64,000 nt of DNA from Cryobacterium sp. Y57 (GTDB lineage Bacteria; Actinomycetota; Actinomycetes; Actinomycetales; Microbacteriaceae): assembly GCF_002929505.1 (NCBI RefSeq), contig NZ_PJJL01000072.1, forward strand, positions 124,001-188,000, written 5' to 3'. The notes beneath the pieces were generated by a model. It was not told the origin of the DNA. It ran no database searches and saw only the letters and a program-made list of their open reading frames with translations. The position numbers were made by a program, and so were the translations under genes. Every line of letters starts with the position of its first letter. Positions within the stretch are counted from its first letter, which is position 1. Shown in pieces: positions 8,356 to 17,054 of the stretch.

Positions 8356-9399
8356 CTATTGCAGGTCAGCGGGCAGTGCAGAGGGCGTGACTCCCCACGA
8401 GTCGAGCATGAGCGTGGCATTGTGCAGCTGCGCCTTGATGTAGGTATCGCCAGCACTTCCATTCGGGCCGAGCGAGTCAACGTAGAGGGCATCATCGCCG
8501 GAGTAGACGGTCACACCAGCTTCGGTCGCAATCGTCTCGGCGGTTTTGGGGCTGAGGGATGCCTCGGAGAAGACGGACGTGACGCCGGTCGCCGCGATGG
8601 CCGCGACGAGGGAGTCGATCTCGGCGGCGCTCGGCTCGGCGTTGTCGTCGAAGCTTGGAATCACCGAACCGACATAATCGATGTGGTACGCCGCGGTGAA
8701 GTAGCCGAGGGAGTCGTGGTTGCTCACCAGCAGTCGCTCGCTCTCCGGCACCGTGTCGACGTTGGTGCGGATCCATTCGTCGAGGTCATTGAGTCGCGCC
8801 GTGTACGCCGTCGCGTTGGATTCGAAAGTCACCGCGTTGCCTGCATCGGCGGAGGCGAGGCCGGCGGCGATCGTCGCGACGATCGTCTCCACGTTCTGCA
8901 CGTTCGTCCAGATGTGGGGATCGCCGCCCTCGTGGGCATGCTCATCCTCGGCCACGTCGGTGTGGACATCCGCTTCTTCGTCGGTGTGCTGGTCGTTCAT
9001 CTGACCCTCGCCCGCCCCGACCTGGGAGATCGCGATGCCCTCATCCGTATCGATCGTGACGCCGTCGAAGCCGGATGCGGCTATGGCGTCATCGAGCCAT
9101 TTTTCGAGTCCGACGCCGTTGATCACGAGCACGTCGGCGGCGCCGAGCGCGGTCAGGTCGGCCGCGGACGGGTCATAGCTGTGCGCGCTCTGGTTCGGCT
9201 GGATGAGCTGGGTGAGGTCGACGCCCCTGGCATCGCCGACCACGTTGCGGGTGAAATCGGCGACCTGGGTGGTTGTGGCGACGATCTTGAGGTCGCTGGC
9301 TGCGCCGTCGGCGCTCGCGGTCGTCTCTGCCGAGCATCCCGAGAGGGCGAGTGCGGCTGACGCGAGGAGTGCGGGAACGGCGAAATATCTCGTGTGCAT
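8356..9399 (-). CDS. znuA: Zinc-binding lipoprotein of the ABC importer
   Basis: This 347-residue TroA/ZnuA-type solute-binding protein has a signal peptide ending in the lipobox LSGC (Cys about 22). Likely metal ligands are His in SAHSYDPS, His in DPHIWTN, His in SNHDSLGYF and an Asp in SGDDALY. A His/Asp/Glu-rich loop (EDEHAHEGGDPH) typical of zinc rather than manganese proteins precedes the second ligand. ATG at 9399 abuts GAGGA, too close for normal initiation, while a TAGTGT -10 sits 6 nt upstream, so the mRNA is probably leaderless. It heads znuA-znuC-znuB-znuB-zur. Confidence 0.95.
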   Translation of the reverse strand: MHTRYFAVPALLASAALALSGCSAETTASADGAASDLKIVATTTQVADFTRNVVGDARGVDLTQLIQPNQSAHSYDPSAADLTALGAADVLVINGVGLEKWLDDAIAASGFDGVTIDTDEGIAISQVGAGEGQMNDQHTDEEADVHTDVAEDEHAHEGGDPHIWTNVQNVETIVATIAAGLASADAGNAVTFESNATAYTARLNDLDEWIRTNVDTVPESERLLVSNHDSLGYFTAAYHIDYVGSVIPSFDDNAEPSAAEIDSLVAAIAATGVTSVFSEASLSPKTAETIATEAGVTVYSGDDALYVDSLGPNGSAGDTYIKAQLHNATLMLDSWGVTPSALPADLQ

Positions 9400-9405
9400 T
9401 CCTCG

Positions 9406-9434
9406 ACACTAACCTTGCTGATAATGATTGTCAA
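9406..9434 (-). promoter_or_regulatory. znuA promoter with overlapping Zur-box-like palindrome
   Basis: On the minus strand TTGACA (plus 9429-9434) and TAGTGT (plus 9406-9411) are separated by 17 bp, an excellent sigma-70-type promoter. TGATAATGATTGTCA (9419-9433) fits the actinobacterial Zur operator pattern (TGAxAATxATTxTCA) and covers the spacer and most of the -35, so bound zinc-Zur would block polymerase. Transcription would start at the ATG. Confidence 0.8.
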
Positions 9435-9455
9435 AACCATTAGCGGGTGAGCTCC

Positions 9456-10817
9456 CTATTCGAGCAGCAGCGCCGGCTCCTCGATGATGCTCGCGACGTC
9501 GGCCAGAAAACGACTCGCAACGTCACCGTCGACGACACGATGGTCGAAGCTCGCGCCGATCGTCGTGACATACCGAACTCGCACCTCACCGTCGACGACC
9601 CACGGCTTCTGCTTGATCGTGCCGAGGGCCACGATTCCGGCCTCCGGCGAATTGAGGATGGGAGTACCGGTGTCCATGCCGAACACGCCGATATTGGTGA
9701 TCGTGATCGTGCCATTGCTCATCTCGGCCGGGCTGGTCTTACCGTCACGCGCGGTCATGGTGAGTTTCTCGAGGGACGCCGCGAGCTCGAGCAGGCTCAT
9801 GTCCTGCGCTTCTTTGATGTTCGGCACGATCAACCCGCGCGGCGTCGCTGCTGCGATGCCGAGATTCACGTAGTGCCGCACGATGATTTCCTCATCGGTG
9901 AACGTCGAATTCACCGTGGGGTTACGCCGCACGGCCCAGATCATGGCCTTGGCCATGATCAACAGGGGCGACACGCGAATGCCGGCAAAGTCCGTGGACG
10001 CCTTGAGTCGCTTGACGAATTCCATGGTGCGGGTGGCATCGACGTCAACAAACAGGCTCACATGCGGGGCGGTGAAAGCGCTCTTCACCATTGCCTGCGC
10101 GATGGCTTTACGCACACCCTTCACGGGAATGTGTTCGTCGCGATCGACGGGCCATTCCGGCGTCTGAATGTTGCGGAACACGCTGGCCTGGGTCGCCCCG
10201 CGCAGCACATCCTCGCGAGTCACATCGCCGACCGGCCCGGTCGCTTCGACGAGAGAGAGGTCGACACCGAGGTCCTTGGCGAGTTTACGAATGGGCGGCT
10301 TGGCCATGACCGGTCCAACGGATGCCGCGCGCCGGGTCGGTTCCAGCGCCTCGACGCGCTCACGCGCCGGGGCTTTCGGCGCGAGTGTCTCGTGGGCCAC
10401 GCTCGCGGCGGTATGCCGACGCCGACGGGTCGGCATAGCAGCGGCGGCGCCGCGGCCGACGAGCACCGGTTGCGGGGCTTCGTCGATGATGCTGGCACCC
10501 GCGTCCACGGTCATCCGGCCGGCGGAATCAGTGCCGGTGGCATCAGTACTGGCGGCATACGCTGCCGCTGAACTGGCATCGGGATTGATCGTGATGATGA
10601 GGGTACCCACGTCGACGGTCGTGCCCGCCGCGACTAGAATCTCCGCCACCACGCCAGCGAACGGCGACGGCAGCTCGACCAGGGACTTAGCCGTTTCGAT
10701 CTCGACCAGAACCTGGTTGATCGTCACGGCGTCGCCGGGCGCGACCTTCCACTGAACGATTTCAGCCTCGGTCAGGCCTTCGCCGACATCGGGGAGAGTG
10801 AACTTCGACACACTCAT
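9456..10817 (-). CDS. 2-oxoacid dehydrogenase E2 acyltransferase
   Basis: This 453-residue dihydrolipoamide acyltransferase has one N-terminal lipoyl domain with the lipoylated Lys44 in [12 protein letters not shown], a Pro/Ala/Ser-rich linker, a peripheral-subunit-binding domain ([20 protein letters not shown]), and a catalytic domain ending in the DHRVVDGD active-site motif near residue 426. It passes the acyl group from E1 to CoA. ATG at 10817 has AGGAAAGG upstream. It is third in E1alpha-E1beta-E2, most like branched-chain 2-oxoacid complexes, though pyruvate cannot be excluded. No E3 gene is present. Confidence 0.93.
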   Translation of the reverse strand: MSVSKFTLPDVGEGLTEAEIVQWKVAPGDAVTINQVLVEIETAKSLVELPSPFAGVVAEILVAAGTTVDVGTLIITINPDASSAAAYAASTDATGTDSAGRMTVDAGASIIDEAPQPVLVGRGAAAAMPTRRRRHTAASVAHETLAPKAPARERVEALEPTRRAASVGPVMAKPPIRKLAKDLGVDLSLVEATGPVGDVTREDVLRGATQASVFRNIQTPEWPVDRDEHIPVKGVRKAIAQAMVKSAFTAPHVSLFVDVDATRTMEFVKRLKASTDFAGIRVSPLLIMAKAMIWAVRRNPTVNSTFTDEEIIVRHYVNLGIAAATPRGLIVPNIKEAQDMSLLELAASLEKLTMTARDGKTSPAEMSNGTITITNIGVFGMDTGTPILNSPEAGIVALGTIKQKPWVVDGEVRVRYVTTIGASFDHRVVDGDVASRFLADVASIIEEPALLLE

Positions 10818-10854
10818 ACTGTGCCTTTCCTGCTGCGGGTAAAAGTGAGCATGA

Positions 10855-11859
10855 TCAGTAGGCGAGAACGCGGTCGACGGCTTCCAGCACCCGATCGGGA
10901 CTGGGCAGAAAGTGCGTCTCGACGGCGGCCGGCGGAAACGGTGTGTCAAAACCAGAGACCCGCAGCACGGGCGCTTCGAGCGTGTAGAACGATCGCTCGG
11001 CGACCGTGGCGGCAATCTCACTGCCGACACTCACGAAGCCGGGCGCTTCCTGGGTGACCACGAGGCGGCCAGTCTTCTGCACGGAACCCAGAATCGGTCG
11101 ATAGTCGATCGGCGAGATCGAACGCAGGTCGATGACCTCGAGGCTGATGCCCTCCGCGGTGGCGAGTTCGGCCGCCTGGAGCAGCACGCTGACCATTGCA
11201 CCGTGACCGACGACGGTGACGTCGGTGCCGGCCCGAACGACGCGACTGGCGTGCAACGGTGTTCCGCTTTCATCAAAACGCACGTCACCCTTGGGCCAGT
11301 AGCGGCTCTTGGGCTCGAAGAAGATCACCGGGTCGTCACTGGCGATGGCCTCCTGCATCATCCAGTACGCATCGTGCGGATTGGAGGGGCTGACCACACG
11401 CAAGCCGGGAGTGTGCGCGAAGTAGGCTTCCGGGCTCTCCTGGTGGTGCTCAATCGAGCCGATGTGTCCGCCGTAGGGAATACGGATGACCACCGGCATG
11501 ATGAGCCCGCCCTCGTGGCGGTTGCGCATGCGTGCGAGCTGGCTGGTGATCTGGTCGAAGCCGGGAAAAACGAATCCGTCGAACTGAATCTCGCAGACCG
11601 GGCGAAACCCGCGCATGGCCAGGCCGATTGCCGTACCGATGATGCCGGATTCGGCGAGCGGCGTATCGAGCACCCGCTTGTCACCAAATTCGGCGATGAG
11701 GCCCTCGGTGACCCGGAATACTCCGCCAAGGGGGCCGATGTCCTCGCCCATCAGCAGAACTTTGGGGTCGTCGAGCATCGCGCGACGCAGCGCGGCGTTC
11801 AGAGCCTTGGTCATCGGTAGCGAGGCGGATGCCACGCTCGTGTCTAGTGCAGGGGTCAT
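10855..11859 (-). CDS. 2-oxoacid dehydrogenase E1 beta subunit
   Basis: This 334-residue transketolase-like subunit completes the thiamine diphosphate E1 enzyme. [18 protein letters not shown] and [19 protein letters not shown] are characteristic of the pyrimidine-binding domain, and the C-terminal domain ends with VDRVLAY. ATG at 11859 shares one base with the E1alpha stop (TGATG), so the two subunits are translated in step. The sequence type is that of branched-chain or pyruvate E1 beta of Gram-positive bacteria. Confidence 0.95.
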   Translation of the reverse strand: MTPALDTSVASASLPMTKALNAALRRAMLDDPKVLLMGEDIGPLGGVFRVTEGLIAEFGDKRVLDTPLAESGIIGTAIGLAMRGFRPVCEIQFDGFVFPGFDQITSQLARMRNRHEGGLIMPVVIRIPYGGHIGSIEHHQESPEAYFAHTPGLRVVSPSNPHDAYWMMQEAIASDDPVIFFEPKSRYWPKGDVRFDESGTPLHASRVVRAGTDVTVVGHGAMVSVLLQAAELATAEGISLEVIDLRSISPIDYRPILGSVQKTGRLVVTQEAPGFVSVGSEIAATVAERSFYTLEAPVLRVSGFDTPFPPAAVETHFLPSPDRVLEAVDRVLAY

Positions 11860-13040
11860 CAGTTCTCGCCCTCGTCGAAGGATGCTTCGTATCGTTCCAG
11901 CCAGGCTTTTTGCTCAGCCACGAGCGGATGCGGTTCGGCGTAGACGTTGTCGAAGATCACCGATTGCTCCGGACCGGTGATCTCGAGCGCACGACGACGG
12001 GCGTCGGCGGCGAAATCGGCCGCTTCGTCATCGACGTCGTCGAGGAATCGCTGCTCGACACCCAAGCCCTTCAGGTAGCGGCGAAAGCGCACGATCGGGT
12101 CGCGGGCCACCCAGTAGGCGAGTTCCTCCGGGTCGCGGTACTTGGTCGGATCATCGGCGGTCGTGTGGGCACCGACCCGGTAGGTGAGTGCCTCGATCAG
12201 CGACGGGCCGTGGCCGGCGCGAGCGTCGTCCATCGACTTTGCCGTGACGGCGAAGCTCGCAAGCACATCATTGCCGTCGATCTGGGTGCCCGGCATACCA
12301 AAGCCAGCGGCACGCAGGTACAGCGGCGTACGGGACTGCCGGGCGACGGGCACCGAGATCGCCCAGTGGTTGTTCTGCAGAAAGAACACCTGTGGCGTCT
12401 GGTAGCTCGCCGCGAAAACGAGCGCCTCGTTGGCGTCGCCCTGCGATGATGCTCCGTCGCCGTAATAGACGATGACGGCCTGATCGATCTCTGCGTTGCC
12501 GGTCGCGGTCGAACCGTCGAGCTGCATGCCCATGGCGTAGCCGGTGGAATGCAGGGTCTGCGAGGCGAGCACGAGAGTATAAAGATGAAAGTTTCCGTGC
12601 TCTTCCGGAACCCAACCGCCGAGGGTGACACCGCGCAGCATCCGCAGAATATCCACGACGTCAAGGCCACGGATCATGCCGACTACGTGCTCCCGGTAAG
12701 AGGGAAACACATGGTCCTGCGGCCGGGTGGCGTAGGCGGAACCCACCTGCGCGGCTTCCTGGCCGTGGCTTGGAACCCAGAGAGCGAGCTGGCCCTGACG
12801 CTGCAGATTGGCTGCCTCGGTGTCGAACTTTCGCACCACGACCATGTCCCGATAGAAACGTCGGTAGTCAGCTTCGGTGAGGCGTTCGAGGTAGGGCAAA
12901 AACTCTTCGGCGGCGGCGCTCGGTTCGAACACCCCGGTCGAGGAAATCATGCGCACGCACGTCTCGGTCCCATCGAGACCAAAAGGTGTTGGCGCTGCAG
13001 CAGTGCGTGATGCAATCGCTTCGTTTCGAGTGGCTGACAC
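11859..13040 (-). CDS. 2-oxoacid dehydrogenase E1 alpha subunit
   Basis: This 393-residue subunit binds thiamine diphosphate through GDGASSQGDANEAL and a downstream QNNHWAISVP (the GDG...NN motif, about residues 195-230). It decarboxylates the 2-oxoacid and transfers the acyl group to lipoyl-E2. GTG at 13040 lies 4 nt after the aminotransferase stop. No good ribosome site is present, and TAGGTT sits 6 nt upstream of the GTG, overlapping the end of the aminotransferase gene, which suggests an extra leaderless transcript. It has a long N-terminal extension of about 45 residues before the conserved domain. Confidence 0.94.
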   Translation of the reverse strand: MSATRNEAIASRTAAAPTPFGLDGTETCVRMISSTGVFEPSAAAEEFLPYLERLTEADYRRFYRDMVVVRKFDTEAANLQRQGQLALWVPSHGQEAAQVGSAYATRPQDHVFPSYREHVVGMIRGLDVVDILRMLRGVTLGGWVPEEHGNFHLYTLVLASQTLHSTGYAMGMQLDGSTATGNAEIDQAVIVYYGDGASSQGDANEALVFAASYQTPQVFFLQNNHWAISVPVARQSRTPLYLRAAGFGMPGTQIDGNDVLASFAVTAKSMDDARAGHGPSLIEALTYRVGAHTTADDPTKYRDPEELAYWVARDPIVRFRRYLKGLGVEQRFLDDVDDEAADFAADARRRALEITGPEQSVIFDNVYAEPHPLVAEQKAWLERYEASFDEGEN

Positions 13041-13044
13041 CGTA

Positions 13045-14151
13045 CTAACCTATCTTCCGAGCTGGGTGGCCGACGGGAAGCGCGTCGACAAGATCCGCGC
13101 TCATTACTAAGAGTGTCGCTACAGCCTGCTCTTCACCGATCGAGATCCGAATACCTTCGAGCGCGAAGGGACGCACCACCAGGCCAGCTTCGCTGAGGGC
13201 CTCGGCGATACTGGTTGTTTCGGCGCCGGTGGGCAGCCAGAGAAAGTTGCCTTGGGGTACCGGGATGTTCCAGCCCTGGTCGATCAGCGCCTGCCAAGTC
13301 GCATCGCGACGCGCGGCGATGATTCGAACCCGATCAAGCAACTCTTTCTCGGCCACGAGGGAGGCGATAGCGGCAGCGGCGGCCTGCGCGGTGACCGAGA
13401 GGGGGATCGCCGTCGAACGAGCGGCGTTCAGAATGTCCACTGGACCGAGTGCGTAACCGACCCGCAGCCCGGCGAGGCCGTAGGCCTTGGAAAAGGTGCG
13501 AAGAACGACAAGGTTGGGGTAGCGGGCCAGCAGTGCCGGGCCGCTGACGGCATCCACTTGGGTGACGAACTCGATATATGCCTCATCGAGAATGACCAGC
13601 AGGTCGGTCGGGACGACGGCCATGAAAGCCTCGAATTCGTCCTGGGTCACGATCGTGCCGGTGGGGTTGTTCGGGGAACACACGATTACGACCCGGGTGT
13701 TGTCGCTGATCGCGGCGGCCATTTCGGGCAGGTCATGGGCGTGATCGGGACGGTTGGGCACGCGCACACTGACAGCACCGGCGACGGTCACGAGTGAGGG
13801 GTAGGCCTCAAACGACCGCCAGGAGTAAAGCACCTCATCATCCGGTCCAGCAGCAGCGAGAATGAGCTGGGCGAGCAAGGCCACCGAACCGGAACCGATG
13901 TGCACCTGATCGACGCCGATGCTGTACTTGGCGGCGAGGTGCTCGCGCAGAACCAGCGCCGAGGAATCCGGGTACCGGTTGTAGGCCGTTTCGGCCGTAA
14001 CCGCAGCGATAACCCCCGGCAGCGGATCGAACGGGTTCTCGTTGCTGGAGAGCTTATAGGCACTGGCATCGGCCGGTTTGCCTTGCTTGTAGACCGGGAG
14101 GGCGACAATCTCCGGGCGCAGGCGGACGGAGGGTCGGTCTGAGAGGCTCAC
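13045..14151 (-). CDS. hisC: Histidinol-phosphate/aromatic aminotransferase family protein
   Basis: This 368-residue PLP-dependent class I/II aminotransferase has [15 protein letters not shown] near the N-terminus, NNPTGT before the PLP-contacting DEAYIEF, and [14 protein letters not shown] with the PLP-binding lysine. Length and motifs fit HisC, but the closely related actinobacterial aromatic aminotransferase Pat cannot be separated from it by eye, and no his genes are near. It lies 4 nt upstream of E1alpha, so it may supply 2-oxoacids to that complex. GTG at 14151 has TAGACT 6 nt upstream (probable leaderless start) and lies within a small hairpin. Confidence 0.8.
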   Translation of the reverse strand: MSLSDRPSVRLRPEIVALPVYKQGKPADASAYKLSSNENPFDPLPGVIAAVTAETAYNRYPDSSALVLREHLAAKYSIGVDQVHIGSGSVALLAQLILAAAGPDDEVLYSWRSFEAYPSLVTVAGAVSVRVPNRPDHAHDLPEMAAAISDNTRVVIVCSPNNPTGTIVTQDEFEAFMAVVPTDLLVILDEAYIEFVTQVDAVSGPALLARYPNLVVLRTFSKAYGLAGLRVGYALGPVDILNAARSTAIPLSVTAQAAAAAIASLVAEKELLDRVRIIAARRDATWQALIDQGWNIPVPQGNFLWLPTGAETTSIAEALSEAGLVVRPFALEGIRISIGEEQAVATLLVMSADLVDALPVGHPARKIG

Positions 14152-14157
14152 TCGGTG

Positions 14158-14163
14158 AGTCTA
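14158..14163 (-). promoter_or_regulatory. Putative -10 TAGACT for leaderless aminotransferase mRNA
   Basis: On the minus strand TAGACT ends 6 nt before the GTG at 14151. No Shine-Dalgarno is visible between them and the -35 is weak. Confidence 0.5.
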
Positions 14164-14239
14164 CGCCCGGATATATTCGCGATGACGAATGAATGTTTGT
14201 CGGACTTTCGCCCGCCGTGAGCCGGTGAGATAGTGGAGC

Positions 14240-14632
14240 ATGGCCAGATTTTTGATCCAACTGATCGTCAACGCGGTAGCCCTGTGGTTCACCGCACTGC
14301 TCGTGACCGGCGTGCACGTCACGCCTTACGCGCCGAATGCCGGTGCCAGCGTGCTCACCTATCTGCTCCTTGCGCTGATCTTCGGATTCGTGAACACGGT
14401 GGTCGGCGGTGTGCTGCGTGTCGTGGCTTTTCCGCTGTACGTTTTGACGCTGGGTCTGTTCTCACTCATCGTCAACGGACTGCTCCTGTTGCTGGTGGCG
14501 TGGCTCTCCGGGTTTCTGGGCTTTGGCCTTATCGTCGACGGCTTCTGGTGGGGCGTGCTTGGCGCACTGGTTCTCGGCATTGTTTCCTGGCTGCTCGGTC
14601 TCGTTCTGCGCCCGGTCACAGCGCGTAACTGA
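14240..14632 (+). CDS. Phage holin family 4 / YvlD-like membrane protein
   Basis: This 130-residue protein has four closely spaced hydrophobic segments and almost no soluble part. It begins MARFLIQLIVNAVALWFTA and carries FGFVNTVVGGVLRVVAFPLYVLTLG across its second and third segments, the pattern of the YvlD family (Pfam phage_holin_4_2). Despite the name these are chromosomal membrane proteins with no proven holin role. GTGGAG lies close before ATG at 14240. It is divergent from the aminotransferase and convergent with the hydrolase gene. Confidence 0.85.
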   Translation: MARFLIQLIVNAVALWFTALLVTGVHVTPYAPNAGASVLTYLLLALIFGFVNTVVGGVLRVVAFPLYVLTLGLFSLIVNGLLLLLVAWLSGFLGFGLIVDGFWWGVLGALVLGIVSWLLGLVLRPVTARN

Positions 14633-14654
14633 TCGGGCCGCACCCGAACGCGTC

Positions 14655-16121
14655 CTACTGTTGCGCAGGTCCACCCGGCAAGCGGATACCGCGCCACAAC
14701 GTAGCCTCACCCGGTGCGCTCCCGATGATTCCGGTCACAGTGGACCGAAAGCCGCTGAGGTTGTCTTCCGGCGAGGCGTCAATGATGTGCGCCGTCTCCT
14801 GATAGGTATCGAGATCGTGAGCAGGCAGCACAGTCCCGGGTAACGGCTCCTGCACGGCAAACGCTTCGCGCCGAACGAGGAGTCGATCGTCGGAATCGAT
14901 CAAGCTGGCGCCGCCTAGAGCGGTCACAACGTCATCGGTGTGCTCTATGGTCATCGTGCCCACGCCAGGTGGCACCGGAACTCTCGATTCGGGTGCCCCA
15001 AAGGTTGCGACCGCCTGCACATTGAACCAGGTGTACGCCGCAACCTGGGTGGCGACCAGCCCGCCCTGAGAATGGCCGGCAAGAACAACCGGATCGGACG
15101 GTGCAATTCCAGCCGCTTTCATAGCGTCGATGACAGCCGAGAAGGAGCCCGCATTCTGGCGGGCAACCGCAGCAATGTTGGCCGTGAGGTCCCACGGTTC
15201 AGTCGACGCGACAGGGTCCCAATCCACTGTTCCGCCGATGTAGACCGCCCAGGAAGGGTTGTCGAGCGTGCCGTATTTCTCGATGCGCACCTGCGGCGTG
15301 CCCGGGACGGATCTCGGTATGCGCGCCGCCAGGTCACCGACCCCTGTTGGTGGTGTCGCTCGCGTTGGCGCTCCCACCGCCGCAGCCGTCACCGGACCTT
15401 CCTGAAGCAGACCCAGCGCGCGCGCCGCAGCCACGACGCCGAGGGCGGTCTGGGAAACGCCGATCAGTCCTAATCCCTCGTCGCCGAATGTATGACCAAC
15501 AATTCGCGGCATCCCTCCGAGACCAGCGGCGGCATCGTCGATTGATGAGGCCGCTATCCGAACGAGCATCACCACAGCCGGGTTGGTGAGCAAGCGAGGG
15601 CTGATCTGCACTCCACCGGCTGAGCCGTTCTGCACCGCGGACGGAGATTGCGTGGTTCCGTGAAGGCGCAGCAGTTCGAGGGTGAGAATCATGGTCAGGG
15701 TGACACCGAGCGGCGTGTTGTACAGAGCCAACAAACAGGCACGAACAAGACTGCCAAGACCGTGAGCCATGTCTGCGGCACTCAGCAGCGCGAGTTTTAG
15801 CGCCAGTTGCTCCGCAAAGCCATAATTTCGGGCTGCTGCCCGGAGATAACTGGCGACGTCCGAACAGAGCGTCGCGAGTTGCTGGAGCCTGCCGGCCGCC
15901 TGCAGAAGATCCGGCCAGGGATCCTGTCCAAGCCAGTTCGCCGGCCACATCGGATCCAAATTTCGAATGCGATAGGCGCGGTTAGCCCAGTCGGCGGCAT
16001 CGTCGTGGAGTGCATCCACGAATTGGGACTGAGCCAGAATGGCATCCGTTGCCACGATGGCGGTGCCACCCACCGAGACAACCAGGTCACCGTCTTCCAA
16101 GCCATCACTTACGCTCGACAA
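14655..16121 (-). CDS. Alpha/beta hydrolase with unusual helical N-terminal half
   Basis: This 488-residue protein has a C-terminal alpha/beta-hydrolase fold with the nucleophile elbow VVLAGHSQGG at about residues 343-353, a likely acid in EHTDDVV and a likely His in PAHDLDTY. The first 270 residues are mostly helical and Ala/Leu-rich, with a Trp-rich stretch (MWPANWLGQDPWPDLL) around residues 58-73 and a glycine-rich linker. There is no signal peptide. It starts with TTG at 16121 behind GAGGAG and overlaps the small upstream gene by 13 nt. Cutinase-like or PE/PPE-type lipases are the nearest analogy. Substrate unknown. Confidence 0.75.
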   Translation of the reverse strand: MSSVSDGLEDGDLVVSVGGTAIVATDAILAQSQFVDALHDDAADWANRAYRIRNLDPMWPANWLGQDPWPDLLQAAGRLQQLATLCSDVASYLRAAARNYGFAEQLALKLALLSAADMAHGLGSLVRACLLALYNTPLGVTLTMILTLELLRLHGTTQSPSAVQNGSAGGVQISPRLLTNPAVVMLVRIAASSIDDAAAGLGGMPRIVGHTFGDEGLGLIGVSQTALGVVAAARALGLLQEGPVTAAAVGAPTRATPPTGVGDLAARIPRSVPGTPQVRIEKYGTLDNPSWAVYIGGTVDWDPVASTEPWDLTANIAAVARQNAGSFSAVIDAMKAAGIAPSDPVVLAGHSQGGLVATQVAAYTWFNVQAVATFGAPESRVPVPPGVGTMTIEHTDDVVTALGGASLIDSDDRLLVRREAFAVQEPLPGTVLPAHDLDTYQETAHIIDASPEDNLSGFRSTVTGIIGSAPGEATLWRGIRLPGGPAQQ

Positions 16122-16399
16122 ATCTGCTCCTCCTCGTGGATGTGACTTCGAACACTGGCGAGCGCCTCATCGAGATAGTGCACAACCACATCGACGTCCC
16201 CGAGCATTTCGGCTACACGGCACGAGTATTCGCGCTGGGAGCGCGCACTCCAGGCAGCACTGGGGTCAAGCATGCTCAGGTGTCGACGACCCGCTGTTAT
16301 ATCTGCGTGCAGCGTACAGAGAAGATCGCGCTGGGTGCGCAACATGGCCAGACGTTCAGAACGACTCTGACCGTGCAACAGCATCTCGACACCGTCCAT
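16109..16399 (-). CDS. Small all-helical protein coupled to the hydrolase
   Basis: This 96-residue protein has no family I can name. It is predicted to be two long helices separated by a turn containing DPSAAWSARSQREY. The central Trp and length recall WXG100-type partners of type VII secretion, but the exact W-x-G is absent. Three cysteines are present, one three residues from the C-terminus (ICRA). GAGGAGGTGTC before ATG at 16399 is a strong ribosome site. Its last 13 nt overlap the hydrolase start, so the two are surely coexpressed and may interact. Confidence 0.6.
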   Translation of the reverse strand: MDGVEMLLHGQSRSERLAMLRTQRDLLCTLHADITAGRRHLSMLDPSAAWSARSQREYSCRVAEMLGDVDVVVHYLDEALASVRSHIHEEEQICRA

Positions 16400-16526
16400 G
16401 ACACCTCCTCGTCAGGGATGATCGTCGCAGAATGGACGATTTTGTCGGCTGGCCCACGCGTAATCTGTGCACAGACACCAAAAACTGGGCGTGTGGAGAA
16501 GACGAAACTGCTCCACAATGGAGGGC

Positions 16527-17054
16527 ATGTCCTTCGCGTCTCTCACCCCCGATGAGTCGACGCCGTTTCGAATCATTTTCGTCTGCACGGGTAACATCTG
16601 CCGATCGCCCATGGCCGAGGTCGTGCTTCGCGACCTCGTCACGAAGCTTGGTCTTGGTCGTCTCATCGCGAGCAGTTCAGCTGAGACCGGAGACTGGCAC
16701 GTGGGTGAGCAAGCCGACGGTCGCACGATCACGGCCCTGGCCAAGCGCGGCTACGACGGCAGTCACCATCGGGCCCGTCAGTTTGACCCGCTGTGGTTCG
16801 CTGAGCACGACCTTGTCGTCGTCCTCGACCGCAGCCAGGAACGCATCCTGCGTAACTGGGCAGTGGAGGATCGCGATCGCGCCAAGGTGCGCCTGCTGCT
16901 GAGCTTTGACGCCGCGCAGGCCGCCCTGTTCGACGTGCCAGACCCGTACTATTCCGACGATGCGTTGTTTGACGCCGTATTGGGCATGATTGAGAGGGCA
17001 AGTCACGCACTTGTGAAACAACTTGCACCCGCAATTCGACAGGGAGTCCAATGA
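16527..17054 (+). CDS. Low-molecular-weight protein tyrosine phosphatase
   Basis: This 175-residue LMW phosphatase has the P-loop VCTGNICRSPM with catalytic Cys20 and Arg26, and the general-acid loop VPDPYY near residue 137. It would dephosphorylate phosphotyrosine or arsenate-like substrates in the cytoplasm. ATG at 16527 lies right after GGAGGG; an ATG three codons upstream is the alternative. The 3' end overlaps purB by 4 nt (ATGA), so it is translated with a purine gene, an odd pairing kept by tight coupling. Confidence 0.93.
   Translation: MSFASLTPDESTPFRIIFVCTGNICRSPMAEVVLRDLVTKLGLGRLIASSSAETGDWHVGEQADGRTITALAKRGYDGSHHRARQFDPLWFAEHDLVVVLDRSQERILRNWAVEDRDRAKVRLLLSFDAAQAALFDVPDPYYSDDALFDAVLGMIERASHALVKQLAPAIRQGVQ

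Noticed and set aside
8359-10571. Long plus-strand frames opposite znuA and the E2 gene
   Set aside because: Both are antisense shadows of well-supported genes and are rich in Arg, Gly and His with no domain.
14147-14159. CTCAC/GTGAG hairpin at the aminotransferase start as a riboswitch
   Set aside because: A 5-bp stem with a 3-nt loop is too small, and the transcript is probably leaderless, so no room for a riboswitch.
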